Below, one piece after another: positions 34,982 to 44,122 of a DNA stretch of 64,000 bases (position 1 is its first letter; every line of letters starts with the position of its first letter). Location: contig NZ_RHOM01000011.1 of the NCBI RefSeq assembly GCF_003946515.1, forward strand, positions 1-64,000, in the 5' to 3' direction. The notes beneath the pieces are model-generated. The model was given only the letters and a program-made list of their open reading frames with translations. It was not told the DNA's origin and did no database searches. Made by a program: the position numbers and the translations under genes. Source of the stretch: Companilactobacillus zhongbaensis. GTDB taxonomy: Bacteria; Bacillota; Bacilli; Lactobacillales; Lactobacillaceae.

Positions 34982-35449
34982 CTAAAGCTTGAAATCATAG
35001 CTGCCTAGCTTATGTTCCGAGTTAGAATAAATAATACAATCATCCTTACTCTTCAAAGTACCAGCAGAAACACCAGTGAACAACTTCTTCACATTGCAAG
35101 TACCCTTAGGCTTAACAGTAACCGTATTAGTCTTCGCAGATTTAATCTTCGAGCCATTCTTGTTATAAATGCAAATATCGCCTAAATTAAATTTAACCGT
35201 CTTTGCTGATTTATTCTCAATCTTGGCGTTCACATCATATTTGCTACCAACTTTGGTAGTTGAATAAGAAACAGCGACCTTCTTTTGGTCTGCCTTATCC
35301 AACTTTTGATAATATTTGCAAACTGTGCCTTTGGTAGCAGCAGCTTTTGCATCATTTGAGCAGGCAGCTTGGGCAACGCTAGTTGTAGAAGCTCCTGTTA
35401 AAAGTAGAGCACAAACCAAACCTACGTAAACCAAATTCTTTTTCATCAC
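34982..35449 (-). CDS. Secreted protein, third member of the 31-35 kb family
   Basis: 155 residues. The signal peptide ends near SVAQAA, without a lipobox. The mature part is one copy of the shared domain: YYQKLDKADQKKVAVSYS, VKFNLGDICIY, VTVKPKGTCNVKKLFTGV. It lacks the Ser-rich linker and C-terminal region of the two larger paralogs. Four cysteines in the mature part suggest disulfides. A preceding AAGGAG supports the start. Function unknown. Confidence 0.82.
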   Translation of the reverse strand: MMKKNLVYVGLVCALLLTGASTTSVAQAACSNDAKAAATKGTVCKYYQKLDKADQKKVAVSYSTTKVGSKYDVNAKIENKSAKTVKFNLGDICIYNKNGSKIKSAKTNTVTVKPKGTCNVKKLFTGVSAGTLKSKDDCIIYSNSEHKLGSYDFKL

Positions 35450-35533
35450 TAAAAATCTCCTTAGATTCCAGACGACAATTTAATACTAATACCTACGATC
35501 TATTTCACAATCATGAGATTTTCATCTCGAATA

Positions 35534-36679
35534 TTATTTTAACGTCATGACCTGTATCAAACGACCAATATTATTAATTATTTTTTGTATATTCTGGTCA
35601 GAATTATTGATAGCTGTTTCAAGGTCGACTACACCAGGCACGCAACTAAAAATCGCGTCAATTCCTAAGGGATATAATTCTTCAATTTTTTCACCGACAG
35701 AACCGGCAATGGCGATCACTTTAATATTAGGATCCACCTCTTTAGCCGCCTTAGCTACACCGATCGGTGTTTTCCCATATTTAGTTTGAAAGTCGATCTG
35801 GCCTTCACCCGTAAAAACAAAATCAGCATCGGCAATTTGCTTTTTAAAGTCGGTATATTTTAAAACGATCTCCACTCCCGGCTGGATCTCAGCGTTTGTG
35901 AAAGCTAACAATCCAGCACCGAGTCCACCGGCAGCTCCGGCACCGGCAACTTCTTCAACTTCTTTTCCTAGGTCATTTTTGATGACTTGGGCATAATTTC
36001 TCAAAGCTTTGTCTAAAACTTTGACCATTCTCGGTGTAGCACCTTTTTGCGGACCGAAAACAGCCGAAGCTCCATCTTTACCAGTTAGTGGATTTGTCAC
36101 GTCTGAAGCAATGATGATTTTGACATCGTTCAGTTCTTTGGCCATATCACTGATATCGATCCGAGCGAGATTTTTCAATTCAGCACCACCAAAACTCAAT
36201 TCGTTGCCGTGTTTGTCTAACAAGTTGGCACCCAAAGCTTGGGCCATCCCAGCACCACCGTCATTTGTGGCTGAGCCACCGAGTCCGATGATGACCGTTT
36301 TCGCCCCTTTGTTGATTGCAGCATTGATCAATTGCCCGGTACCGTAAGTCGTTGCAATGTAAGGATTACTAGTTTTTTTATTAATAAATTGGATCCCACT
36401 AGCTTCAGCCATTTCGATGACAGCAACTTTACCATCGTCGATCATGCCATAATGAGCTGTCACTAAATTTCCCAAGGGATCGAGAACTTTTTCAGACAGC
36501 AGCTCGCCTTTTTTCGCATCTACCAGCGATTGCACCGTACCTTCGCCGCCGTCTGCCATCGGGATCTGCAAATAGTTGGCATCCGGTAAGACTTTTTCCA
36601 GTCCACGTTGCATCGACAGCGCCACTTGTTTAGCGGTCATGGAACCCTTGAATGAATCTGGAGCTAAGACAATTTTCAT
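35534..36679 (-). CDS. Glycerate kinase (GarK/GlxK family)
   Basis: 381 residues with family hallmarks: an N-terminal APDSFKGSMTA, MADGGEGT, IGLGGSATNDGGAGMAQALGA, and TGEGQID near the C-terminus. It phosphorylates D-glycerate for entry into glycolysis. It stands alone, divergent from the aldo/keto reductase. Which carbon of glycerate is phosphorylated is not decided by sequence. Confidence 0.93.
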   Translation of the reverse strand: MKIVLAPDSFKGSMTAKQVALSMQRGLEKVLPDANYLQIPMADGGEGTVQSLVDAKKGELLSEKVLDPLGNLVTAHYGMIDDGKVAVIEMAEASGIQFINKKTSNPYIATTYGTGQLINAAINKGAKTVIIGLGGSATNDGGAGMAQALGANLLDKHGNELSFGGAELKNLARIDISDMAKELNDVKIIIASDVTNPLTGKDGASAVFGPQKGATPRMVKVLDKALRNYAQVIKNDLGKEVEEVAGAGAAGGLGAGLLAFTNAEIQPGVEIVLKYTDFKKQIADADFVFTGEGQIDFQTKYGKTPIGVAKAAKEVDPNIKVIAIAGSVGEKIEELYPLGIDAIFSCVPGVVDLETAINNSDQNIQKIINNIGRLIQVMTLK

Positions 36680-36797
36680 AATTACACCTCAACTAGTCTC
36701 TGATAGCTCTATTTTAATCCAAATCCATGAGTAAAAATTTGGAATAAAACAAATAAAATGATACTTTTAAAATATAATTCCAATTGGAGGTAACATT

Positions 36798-37643
36798 TTG
36801 AAGACAATCACATTCAATCATCGAGAAAGTTCCATCATCGGCATGGGAACTTGGCGTTACGGCGAAGGCGACTTACTCAAGACTCAACGAGAGATTGAGA
36901 TCTTGAAACAAGGCCTCAATCACGGCATCAACGTCATCGATACGGCAGAAATGTACGGAAATGGTAAAGCTGAAAAAGTCGTCGGCCAAGCCATCAAAAA
37001 TTTTGATCGCGACAAATTCCAAATCATTTCGAAATTTTACCCATATCATGCCACACTGGAATTGATCAAAGAGAGCCTCGAAAAAAGCTTAAAACGGCTC
37101 AACACCGACTATTTAGACGTCTATTTATTACACTGGCGTGGTCAAACACCTTTAGCAGAAACAGTTGAGGGCTTAGAAGCAGTCAAAAAAGCCGGCTTGA
37201 TCAAAAGTTGGGGAGTCTCCAACTTCAGTACTGATGATATGAAAGAATTAGCCAGCGTTCCAAACGGCGAAAATTGCCAAGTAAACGAAGACTTGTACAA
37301 CTTAACGAGCCGTGGCGTAGAATACTCACTCTTGCCATATCAAAAAGAACGCAACATTGACTTCATCGGCTATTCCCCATTTGGCTCAGACAACAACGCC
37401 TTCTTAAACTTAAAAGGAGAAGTAGGCGAAGTAGCAGCCTCAAAAGGAGTCTCCATCTTCCAATTACTACTAGCCTGGTGCATCCGCAGCGGCAACGTAT
37501 TAAGCATCCCAAAAGCCAGCTCAATAGAACACTTCGCCGCCAACCTCGAAGCAGCCGACATCACATTTACAAATGATGAAATCGAAGCACTAGATAAAAT
37601 TTACCCTGCTCCAACTCATGAAACGCCGCTAGATAGTATCTAA
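36798..37643 (+). CDS. Aldo/keto reductase
   Basis: 281 residues with the AKR TIM-barrel pattern: GMGTWRYGEGD, DTAEMYGNGKAEKVVG (catalytic Asp and Tyr), a lysine in ISKFYP, the His in YLLHWRG, and the C-terminal NADPH motif SIPKASSIEH. The start codon is TTG at 36798, eight bases after GGAGG. The last 250 bases are A+C-rich on the plus strand. An R2 element abuts the stop codon. Substrate unknown. Confidence 0.92.
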   Translation: MKTITFNHRESSIIGMGTWRYGEGDLLKTQREIEILKQGLNHGINVIDTAEMYGNGKAEKVVGQAIKNFDRDKFQIISKFYPYHATLELIKESLEKSLKRLNTDYLDVYLLHWRGQTPLAETVEGLEAVKKAGLIKSWGVSNFSTDDMKELASVPNGENCQVNEDLYNLTSRGVEYSLLPYQKERNIDFIGYSPFGSDNNAFLNLKGEVGEVAASKGVSIFQLLLAWCIRSGNVLSIPKASSIEHFAANLEAADITFTNDEIEALDKIYPAPTHETPLDSI

Positions 37644-37644
37644 A

Positions 37645-37815
37645 CGCAGAGAGTGGAGAGACGCGGTCAGCTGCTGAGGATTAAAACACAGAGAGCGGAA
37701 GGCGACGGTCAGCTGCTGAGGATTTAGGGACTGTCGGCACCCAAGGTGCGGCGAAGCCTTGCCTGCCAACAGTTTCTAAACCGGAGGCCGCTGTCGCCTG
37801 GAGCTCGTTTTCGCA
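37645..37815 (+). repeat. R2 element, copy 2, with a duplicated left end
   Basis: An extra left end (37645-37685: CAGAGAGTGGAGAGACGCGG... to GAGGATTAA) is followed by a full copy (37686-37815). The full copy runs ACAGAGAGCGGA, GGTCAGCTGCTGAGGATTT, a different inner hairpin (ACTGTCGGCA.../...GCCTGCCAACAGT) and AACCGGAGGCCGCTG...GGAGCTCGTTT. It begins two bases after the aldo/keto reductase stop codon. Confidence 0.75.
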
Positions 37816-37966
37816 TCTTTGAGAATAAAAGATTAAAATACCTATCCAAACCGCTGCAATTTTAACCAGCTAAAATTGAATAGCTCTATCTTTATGCTAC
37901 AAACTTAGCAAACAAAAAGTGAATAACACTATTTGATACCTACAAAGCAGTACACAACTACCCACA

Positions 37967-38008
37967 TTAACCGAAGGCCACAGTCGCCTGAAGCTCGTTT
38001 TGACATCC
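37967..38008 (+). repeat. R2 right-end fragment
   Basis: TTAACCGAAGGCCACAGTCG followed by CCTGAAGCTCGTTTTGACAT repeats the right end of the copy at 37.8 kb. The sequence after both right ends is also alike for about 80 bp (CTATCCAAA...GCTGCAA...TTTAACCAGC), so a block of about 170 bp has been duplicated in tandem and has diverged. Confidence 0.65.
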
Positions 38009-38026
38009 TTGACGATAAAAATAAAA

Positions 38027-38083
38027 AGCACTATCCAAAACCACTGCAAGTTTAACCAGCAGAAAATTGGATAGTGCTATTTT
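38027..38083. terminator. Bidirectional hairpin terminator
   Basis: Perfect arms AGCACTATCCAA (38027-38038) and TTGGATAGTGCT (38067-38078) with flanking A- and T-runs. It can end the aldo/keto reductase transcript and the small minus-strand gene at 38215. Confidence 0.75.
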
Positions 38084-38214
38084 TATCCCCAAACCTAATA
38101 ACATTCAATCCACCAATAATTCCACTATCCCAATATTTTCCACAACAACCACCCCAACATTCTAAAATTTCTTTCTATATTATAGCTACATCATCAATCC
38201 CAATAAAAAAAGCC

Positions 38215-38472
38215 CTAAGGCATTTGCACTATAGGACTAGAACTAGTCTGATCAGCGGGATCATTTATCTTCGGATCGCCAATACTATCAGATTTGACAG
38301 TAACTAACTCTTCTTTGATTTTTTGTTTAATTTTATTCTTACGTTTGATTTCGGTGATAGTTTCCACCTTATCCTCAGCTGGCGACGCATCCAAAATATG
38401 CACCCCGGCCGACACTATAACGATCAATATCCCGCAGACCAATAACATCGTTAAATTAAGCTGATTTCTCAT
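38215..38472 (-). CDS. Small membrane-anchored protein
   Basis: 85 residues: one N-terminal hydrophobic segment (about 8-28, LTMLLVCGILIVIVSAGV) followed by a charged, Lys/Glu-rich tail that ends Pro/Ser-rich. The start follows AGGGGAAAGTTT. No family recognised. It may be a signal-anchored extracytoplasmic peptide. Confidence 0.65.
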   Translation of the reverse strand: MRNQLNLTMLLVCGILIVIVSAGVHILDASPAEDKVETITEIKRKNKIKQKIKEELVTVKSDSIGDPKINDPADQTSSSPIVQMP

Positions 38473-38615
38473 AAACTTTCCCCTGCGAATTTTGCTGGGT
38501 TAAATATAGCACGTGATTTCCCAAAATGATACGACGTTTATTTTATGGATTTCTATAATTCATCTTTTGAAAACCTAGTATAATTTATATATATCTTTCG
38601 TTGAAAGGATCATTT

Positions 38616-38780
38616 ATGAAAAAATTATCTATTACTGCGTCTGTTATCGCGCTAATTTTATTTCTTGGCACGATCATATTGCGTTTATCGCACGTTCAAT
38701 CTTATATCACCACTATCACACTGATCTGTGCCGTGATATTCCTGGCTTTAGGGACGATTACTTATATGAGGCAAAAATAA
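38616..38780 (+). CDS. 54-residue membrane protein
   Basis: ATG AAA AAA at 38616 after GAAAGGATC, 54 codons, stop TAA at 38778. Two hydrophobic segments (about 6-22 and 30-49) and a basic end (MRQK). A terminator follows directly. The good ribosome site, two clean helices and own terminator make a real gene likely. Function unknown. Confidence 0.65.
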   Translation: MKKLSITASVIALILFLGTIILRLSHVQSYITTITLICAVIFLALGTITYMRQK

Positions 38781-38818
38781 CCTGTTTCCTTCTAAACTCG
38801 AAGGAGATGGGTTATTTT
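38776..38818 (+). terminator. Terminator of the 54-residue membrane protein gene
   Basis: AATAACC...CCTTC and GAAGG...GGGTTATTTT pair around a short loop; the T-rich end follows at once. Confidence 0.7.
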
Positions 38819-38828
38819 AAAATACATC

Positions 38829-38847
38829 TGTTCTCAAAATGTGAACA
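38829..38847. promoter_or_regulatory. Candidate operator TGTTC-N9-GAACA, distal copy
   Basis: A perfect 5-bp inverted repeat with a 9-bp spacer. The same pattern with one mismatch lies 159 bp downstream, next to the permease start, and again in front of the paralogous permease at 54.6 kb. Confidence 0.5.
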
Positions 38848-38987
38848 CTTGGCATTCTTTTTTATCATAATTTATTGTCAAAAGTTTTAAAAATAAGCTT
38901 TTTGATGCGTTTTCTTGAGAAAATTTATAAATTTGAATTGCTATTTTTTTTGAGAAGTGTAAGATATACCCCAAATTAATAAACATG

Positions 38988-39006
38988 TGTTTACGAATTG
39001 TGAACA
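38988..39006. promoter_or_regulatory. Candidate operator TGTTT-N9-GAACA, proximal copy
   Basis: An inverted repeat ending 17 bp before the permease start codon, in the untranslated leader where a bound repressor would block transcription. It matches the distal copy and the 54.57-kb copy in half-sites and spacing. Confidence 0.55.
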
Positions 39007-39023
39007 CTTTGGGGAGAATTATC

Positions 39024-40433
39024 ATGGAACAAGAAACACTTAACCGTAGTTTGTCTTCTAGACAGATGCAAATGATTGCTCTAGGGGGAACTATCGGTGT
39101 TGGTCTATTCATGGGATCAGCTTCTACGATCAAGTGGACAGGACCTTCTGTTTTACTTGCTTATGGCCTTACGGGATTAATTTTATACATGGTTATGAGA
39201 GCTTTGGGAGAAATGCTCTACGTTGATCCTTCAACTGGATCATTTGCTAAATACGCGACCGAATACATTCACCCGGTGGTCGGTTACTTAACTGCTTGGA
39301 GTAACGTTTTCCAGTACTTAGTCGTTGGTATTAGTGAAGTTATCGCCGTCGGAACTTATTTAGCTTTTTGGTGGCCCAACTTGCCACAATGGATCGCCGG
39401 AGTGGTTGTTGTCGTGACCCTTTGTATCGCCAACTTAACTTCTGTTAAAGCTTACGGTGAACTAGAATTCTGGTTTGCCTTGATCAAAGTTGTGACAATC
39501 ATCTTGATGATCGTCTTAGGACTCTTAGTCATCGTCTTCGGAGTCGGAAATCACGGACATCCCGTCGGCATCAGCAACCTTTGGGTCAACGGTGGTTTCT
39601 TCACTGGTGGTCTAAAAGGCTTCATCTTCGCCCTTTCCATCGTTGTCGCATCTTATCAAGGGATCGAAGTTATCGGTATTACAGCCGGTGAAGCTGAAGA
39701 CCCACAAAACAACATTGTTAAAGCCATTCGCTCGATCGTTGGTAGAATTTTAATTTTTTACATTGGCGCTATCTTCGTTATCGTTTCGATTTACCCTTGG
39801 AACAAACTAGGCACGATCGGTTCGCCATTCGTTGAGACTTTCGCCAAAGTCGGGATCACAACTGCTGCCATGATCATCAACTTCGTCATGCTAACAGCAG
39901 CCATGTCCGGCTGTAACTCAGGAATTTTCAGTTCAAGTAGAATGCTCTACACCCTGGGTCTAGAAAAGCATTTGCCAAAAATCTTTACTAAAGTATCTCG
40001 CCACAAAGTACCATACGTACCAGTAATCGCCATTTCGGCCGGTATTTTGATCGGACTACTATTAAATTACGCATTACCAGTACTGTTACACACATCAAGC
40101 AACATCTTCGTAATCGTCTACAGTTCCAGTGTTCTACCAGGAATGGTCCCATGGTTCGTTATTCTGATCAGTCAGTTAAGATTCAGAAAGCAAAATAAGC
40201 ACTTATTAGAAAACCACCCATTCACCATGCCTTGGTACCCAATCAGTAACTACTTATCAATCGCTGCTTTGTTAGTGATTTTAGTGTTTATGTTTTTAAA
40301 CCCTGAGACAACGGCTTCGTTGTTGGTTGGTGTTGTTTTCTTGATTGTTATGACTGCTATTTATTTCATTAGAGAGAGAAAGCATAATAATGCTGAAGTT
40401 GGAGAGAGTGAAACTGAAGTAGAAGAAGATTAA
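39024..40433 (+). CDS. Amino-acid permease (APC superfamily, AAT family), paralog 1
   Basis: 469 residues from the ATG at 39024 (GGGGAGAATTATC upstream). About 12 membrane helices; signature GGTIGVGLFMGSASTIKWTGPS at the first helix and TSVKAYGELEFWFALIKV in the middle. AAT-family carriers bring in amino acids with protons; substrate unknown. It is closely similar along its whole length to the permease at 54.6 kb. The last 180 bases turn G+T-rich as they approach the R1 copy at 40.5 kb. Confidence 0.92.
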   Translation: MEQETLNRSLSSRQMQMIALGGTIGVGLFMGSASTIKWTGPSVLLAYGLTGLILYMVMRALGEMLYVDPSTGSFAKYATEYIHPVVGYLTAWSNVFQYLVVGISEVIAVGTYLAFWWPNLPQWIAGVVVVVTLCIANLTSVKAYGELEFWFALIKVVTIILMIVLGLLVIVFGVGNHGHPVGISNLWVNGGFFTGGLKGFIFALSIVVASYQGIEVIGITAGEAEDPQNNIVKAIRSIVGRILIFYIGAIFVIVSIYPWNKLGTIGSPFVETFAKVGITTAAMIINFVMLTAAMSGCNSGIFSSSRMLYTLGLEKHLPKIFTKVSRHKVPYVPVIAISAGILIGLLLNYALPVLLHTSSNIFVIVYSSSVLPGMVPWFVILISQLRFRKQNKHLLENHPFTMPWYPISNYLSIAALLVILVFMFLNPETTASLLVGVVFLIVMTAIYFIRERKHNNAEVGESETEVEED

Positions 40434-40435
40434 AT

Positions 40436-40472
40436 AGAAGAAAATCAGATATTCTGGTTTTCTTCTTTTTTT
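40436..40472. terminator. Terminator of permease paralog 1
   Basis: AGAAGAAAATCAG and CTGGTTTTCTTCT form a 13-bp stem followed by TTTTTT. The R1 copy begins directly after it. Confidence 0.85.
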
Positions 40473-40700
40473 GAGGTTCACTGCCGGTTCTGGGAGGGTT
40501 CCGAGAATTGCGCTGTGGAACGCCATGGACGCCACTTTGAACCAATCGAGCACAGACTGCTCGCTTGTTTCAAAGCTGGGTCTTTCACTAAGCGGTAAAC
40601 CGCTAAGTGAAATTTCATGGCTGACAGCGAATTCTCTCCACCCTCCCAGAACCTAGGGTAGTTAATCACTAACTTTTTGGTGGGTGGGGACGGTACTTAC
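40470..40700 (+). repeat. R1 element, copy D
   Basis: Begins TGAGGTTCACTGCCGGTTCT and ends CCAGAACCTAGGG plus a tail with GGTGGGTGGGGACGGTACTTA. The inner closing stem is GCCATG/CATGGC, against GGTGTG/CACACC in copies C and F. Hairpin 2 is CTTTGAACCAATCGAGC/GCTCGCTTGTTTCAAAG; hairpin 3 is TTTCACTAAGCGGT/ACCGCTAAGTGAAA. It follows the permease gene in the same direction. Confidence 0.9.
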
Positions 40701-41020
40701 CTTTGTTAGTTTTGATTGCAGCATTAGAATTTTCGTACTTAGGTTTTCCCGTTCTTACGATTTAGGTTTTGGATTTCTATCTATTAAACATTTATAGTAG
40801 TGAGCTTCCCCTAGCACTTGGAGTTTTTTTTTGATTTTTGAATAGCAAAAAACAAAAAATGTACAAAGAACAACCCGCTATTATGATGTATACACCCCGA
40901 TTTTAGTCATCGGAAATAATTGCTAAACAGAGTAACAACGACAACCCCAGACCAGCAAATAATTTTAATTCCACCAAAACAACAGAACTTTTCACCCACA
41001 ACCACAATAATTTTGTGAAA

Positions 41021-41219
41021 ACCTAGGTTCTGCGGAGGGTGGAGGGAATTCGCCGTCAGCCGCGAAATTTTCGTTTGCACGGCAAAGGCCGTGCTTACGA
41101 AAAGGTCAAGCTTTGAGATGTCCAAGGGCGGGTTTCCCTTGGATAGCTCAAAGTTGGCCCGCAGCGTTCCACGGCGCAATTCCCGGAACCCTCCGCAGAA
41201 CCGGCAGTGAACCCCCACC
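41021..41219 (-). repeat. R1 element, copy E
   Basis: On the minus strand it begins GGGGGTTCACTGCCGGTTCT and ends GCAGAACCTAGGTTTT, without the GGTACTTA tail. The inner stem is GCTGCG/CGCGGC. Hairpin 2 is CTTTGAGCTATCCAAGGG/CCCTTGGACATCTCAAAG; hairpin 3 is TTTTCGTAAGCACGGC/GCCGTGCAAACGAAAA. It faces copy D, so the two have converging 3' ends about 320 bp apart. Confidence 0.9.
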
Positions 41220-41285
41220 AAATATCCAATCACCACAATAATGTTACATTATTAACAAAATTATTGTATAAACATTTTGTTTTCG

Positions 41286-41303
41286 ATACAATTTATATTG
41301 TAT
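41286..41303. promoter_or_regulatory. Inverted repeat in front of the Fe3+-type ABC importer
   Basis: ATACAA-TTTATA-TTGTAT is a perfect 6-bp dyad about 24 bp before the start codon. It may be a repressor site. The regulator is not identified and the sequence is not a clear Fur box. Confidence 0.45.
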
Positions 41304-41326
41304 TCGCAAAGGGGGATATAAGGGGA

Positions 41327-42385
41327 ATGAAAGCGATTAAGAAAATCGGTCTTTTAGCCGTCTTCCTTATGGCATTACTCGTCGTAACAGCCTGTGGAAA
41401 CTCCGACTCAAAAGACAGCAACAAAAGCAATGACACCAAGAGTTCACAACAGTTCAAAGGTCAAACTATGAACGTAGTTGCAACTTCTGATGCTTATCAA
41501 CCACTATTCGATAAATTTAGCAAGAAAACCGGCGCTAAAGTTAAAGTTTTATCAATGTCTAGTGGTGAAGTTTTGGCTCGTATGAAAGCCGACAAGAGTA
41601 AGCCTATGGCTGATCTTTGGTTCGGTGGTGGCCTTGATGCCTTCATGCAAGCTAAAACTGACGGACAACTTGAAAAGTATCAATCAAGTTCCGTTAAGAA
41701 AATCGACTCACAATACCGTGATAAAGACGGATACTGGTTATCAAAGGGTCTTACTGTTGGTGGCTTTGTCGTTAACAAAAAGGTCTTGAAAGAAAAGAAC
41801 TTACCAGTTCCAAAGACTTGGGCTGACCTTGCTGACAGCAAGTACAAAGGTGAGATCATCATGAGTGATCCTGCCGTTTCTGGAACAATGTATGCCATCG
41901 TCAAAGGTATTATCGACCAAAAAGGGGAAAAAGCTGGTTGGGAATACTGGAACAAAGTTAATGACAATATTAGTTTCTACGGTAAACGTGGTAAAGATCC
42001 ACAAGAAAAAACAGCTTCAGGCGAATTCGGCATCGGAATCATCCCAGTCGATAAAATGGCCTTCGATTCAGCAAAACAAAACAACTTAACAGTCGTTTAT
42101 CCTAAAGATGGTATTCCATGGGTACCAGAAGGTGTTGCCGTCTTCAAGAATGCTCCTGGTAAAAAAATTGCCGAAGCCTTCATCGACTTCATGCTTGAAC
42201 CAAAGAACATGAAAGAACTCGCTAAATTAGACGGTAAAGATACAGACCAAATTATCATGCCTGGTGTTAAAGGTCTTGATCTCGGTCTAAACAAGAAAGA
42301 TCTGATCAAAGAAAATCTATCTACATTTGGTTCTGACCGTAAGGCAGTATTGAACAAATGGTCTGACATGGTTGGAGACAAATAA
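41327..42385 (+). CDS. Lipoprotein substrate-binding protein, Fe3+/AfuA-like ABC importer
   Basis: 352 residues from the ATG at 41327 (AAGGGGA upstream). The lipobox is LLVVTACG, Cys near 21, followed by a Ser/Asp/Lys linker and a type II periplasmic-binding fold (MADLWFGGGLDAFMQAKTDG, GGFVVNKKVLKEK, MSDPAVSGT). This subclass includes binders of ferric iron, thiamine, putrescine and phosphonates. It heads an operon with a fused permease, an ATPase and a glycosyltransferase. Confidence 0.87.
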   Translation: MKAIKKIGLLAVFLMALLVVTACGNSDSKDSNKSNDTKSSQQFKGQTMNVVATSDAYQPLFDKFSKKTGAKVKVLSMSSGEVLARMKADKSKPMADLWFGGGLDAFMQAKTDGQLEKYQSSSVKKIDSQYRDKDGYWLSKGLTVGGFVVNKKVLKEKNLPVPKTWADLADSKYKGEIIMSDPAVSGTMYAIVKGIIDQKGEKAGWEYWNKVNDNISFYGKRGKDPQEKTASGEFGIGIIPVDKMAFDSAKQNNLTVVYPKDGIPWVPEGVAVFKNAPGKKIAEAFIDFMLEPKNMKELAKLDGKDTDQIIMPGVKGLDLGLNKKDLIKENLSTFGSDRKAVLNKWSDMVGDK

Positions 42386-42402
42386 TTACATTATCAATCA
42401 CT

Positions 42403-42440
42403 AAACCGAGATATTTCTTCACAGATGTCTCGGTTTTTTT
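42403..42440 (+). terminator. Intra-operon hairpin after the binding-protein gene
   Basis: The AAACCGAGAT...TGTCTCGGTTTTTTT hairpin lies between the binding protein and permease genes. A partial terminator here would explain how more binding protein than permease is made. Confidence 0.8.
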
Positions 42441-42457
42441 AATCAGAGGGGGAAACG

Positions 42458-44122
42458 ATGGTAAAAAAGCATTTCGGCAGTAAAACCATCAACTGGATCG
42501 TCTTCACCATTCTGTCATTAAGTATTTTAATTTTTATTTTATATCCGTATTTAAGTATCTTTATTGAATCATTCAATGAACCAGGGCAAACTTTTTTCGA
42601 CTTCTTCGTTAACAATCTCGATCTAACGAAAAATTCGCTTTTTATCGCTATTACGACCATGATCTTGTCGACTATTCTGTCAGTTGCCGTGACCTTGATC
42701 TTCGTCTTCATTTCTAAAAAATGGCAACAGATCTTACGACTGATCTTGTTGATCACCATGGTCTCGCCACCGTTCGTAACTTCACTGGCTTACATTACCT
42801 TATTCGGTCGGCGTGGCATGATCACTCACGACTTATTGCAGTTGACCATCAACCCTTACGGACCACAAGGGATCATCTTGATGGAAGCTTTGAGTTTCAC
42901 TTCTTTGAACGCGCTCGTTTTGATCGGCTTGATCAATCAATTAGAACCTAGTCTGATCAATAGTGCCCGTTCACTCGGTGCCAAGGTCGACTCGATCATC
43001 AAAGACATCATCATCCCACTCCTTAGACCCGGTTTGATCGTGGTCGCCTTGATCAGTTTCATCCGTAGTCTAGCTGACTTTCAAACGCCAACTATTATCG
43101 GTGGTAGTTACAAAGTATTGGCGAGTGAAGGATATTTGGCCGTCATCAGCATGGGAGACATCCATCAAGCAGCTCTGATCAACATCACTTTAGCGATCCC
43201 CGCCCTGATCGGTTTTTTCCTTTATATCAAATACGACCGGATCGTCACCACCCAAGGACACGGAAATTCTGGTGGGCAATCACCTTTCCCACTACCTAAA
43301 AAAGGCGTCTTCTTCTGGGTAGCTTCGATCTTGTCGATACTTTTTTACATCGCCTTGATCCTGCAATACGGTTCGATCGTCTTGAACGCCGTTTCGGAAA
43401 AAATCATGGGTAAATTCCACTTCTCGTTACAGCCTCTATTGCAAACTGGACCATATTTGAATGACACGATCTTGCGGACGGTATCCTACAGTATTATTGC
43501 CGGATTACTGGGTAGCTTGATCAGCTTTTTCATTATCTACTACAGCCAAGTCAAAAAAAATAAATGGATGCAGTTCATCGAAATGGTCGGGACATTCCCT
43601 TATATTTTACCAGGAACATTTTTTGGACTAGGTTACTTATACGCCTTTTCCAAACCACCTTTGCAGATCACCGGAACAGCCATCATCGTTGTCATCAACG
43701 TGATCTTCAAACAAGTAGCGTTCGCAACTAAAGCTGCCAAGGCGGCGACTAACCAGATCGAACCGACCTACTTCAAGACGGTCCACGATTTAGGTGGGAC
43801 GGTCGTCAATGAATGGAACGACGTCTTCTTCCCTATGACGAAACACGGCTTTGCCTTGACCTTCTTAAACGGTTTCATCAGTACGATGACAACTATCGGC
43901 TCGATCATCTTCTTAGTTCACCCTGGTCAAAATATGATGACCTTAGTGATGTTTGACGTAGTTCAACAAGGACAATATCAAGTCGCCTCAGTCATCGCTT
44001 GTCTGATTATTTTAATCTGTTTAATAGCTGCTGGAATCGTCTTCGGTATCATAAATCTAAGCGAAAGGGATTGGTCACATGTTTTTAGAAGTCAAAGATC
44101 TAACCAAGAAGTACAACCATAA
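42458..44122 (+). CDS. Fused two-domain ABC permease (FbpB-like)
   Basis: 554 residues with about 12 membrane helices in two binding-protein-dependent permease halves. EAA-loop-like segments are LINSARSLGAKVDSIIKDIIIPLLRP (first half) and YFKTVHDLGGTVVNEWNDVFFP (second half). Such fused permeases serve ferric and related importers. The GGGGGAAACG ribosome site precedes the ATG. The 3' end overlaps the ATPase gene by 44 bp. Confidence 0.92.
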   Translation: MVKKHFGSKTINWIVFTILSLSILIFILYPYLSIFIESFNEPGQTFFDFFVNNLDLTKNSLFIAITTMILSTILSVAVTLIFVFISKKWQQILRLILLITMVSPPFVTSLAYITLFGRRGMITHDLLQLTINPYGPQGIILMEALSFTSLNALVLIGLINQLEPSLINSARSLGAKVDSIIKDIIIPLLRPGLIVVALISFIRSLADFQTPTIIGGSYKVLASEGYLAVISMGDIHQAALINITLAIPALIGFFLYIKYDRIVTTQGHGNSGGQSPFPLPKKGVFFWVASILSILFYIALILQYGSIVLNAVSEKIMGKFHFSLQPLLQTGPYLNDTILRTVSYSIIAGLLGSLISFFIIYYSQVKKNKWMQFIEMVGTFPYILPGTFFGLGYLYAFSKPPLQITGTAIIVVINVIFKQVAFATKAAKAATNQIEPTYFKTVHDLGGTVVNEWNDVFFPMTKHGFALTFLNGFISTMTTIGSIIFLVHPGQNMMTLVMFDVVQQGQYQVASVIACLIILICLIAAGIVFGIINLSERDWSHVFRSQRSNQEVQP

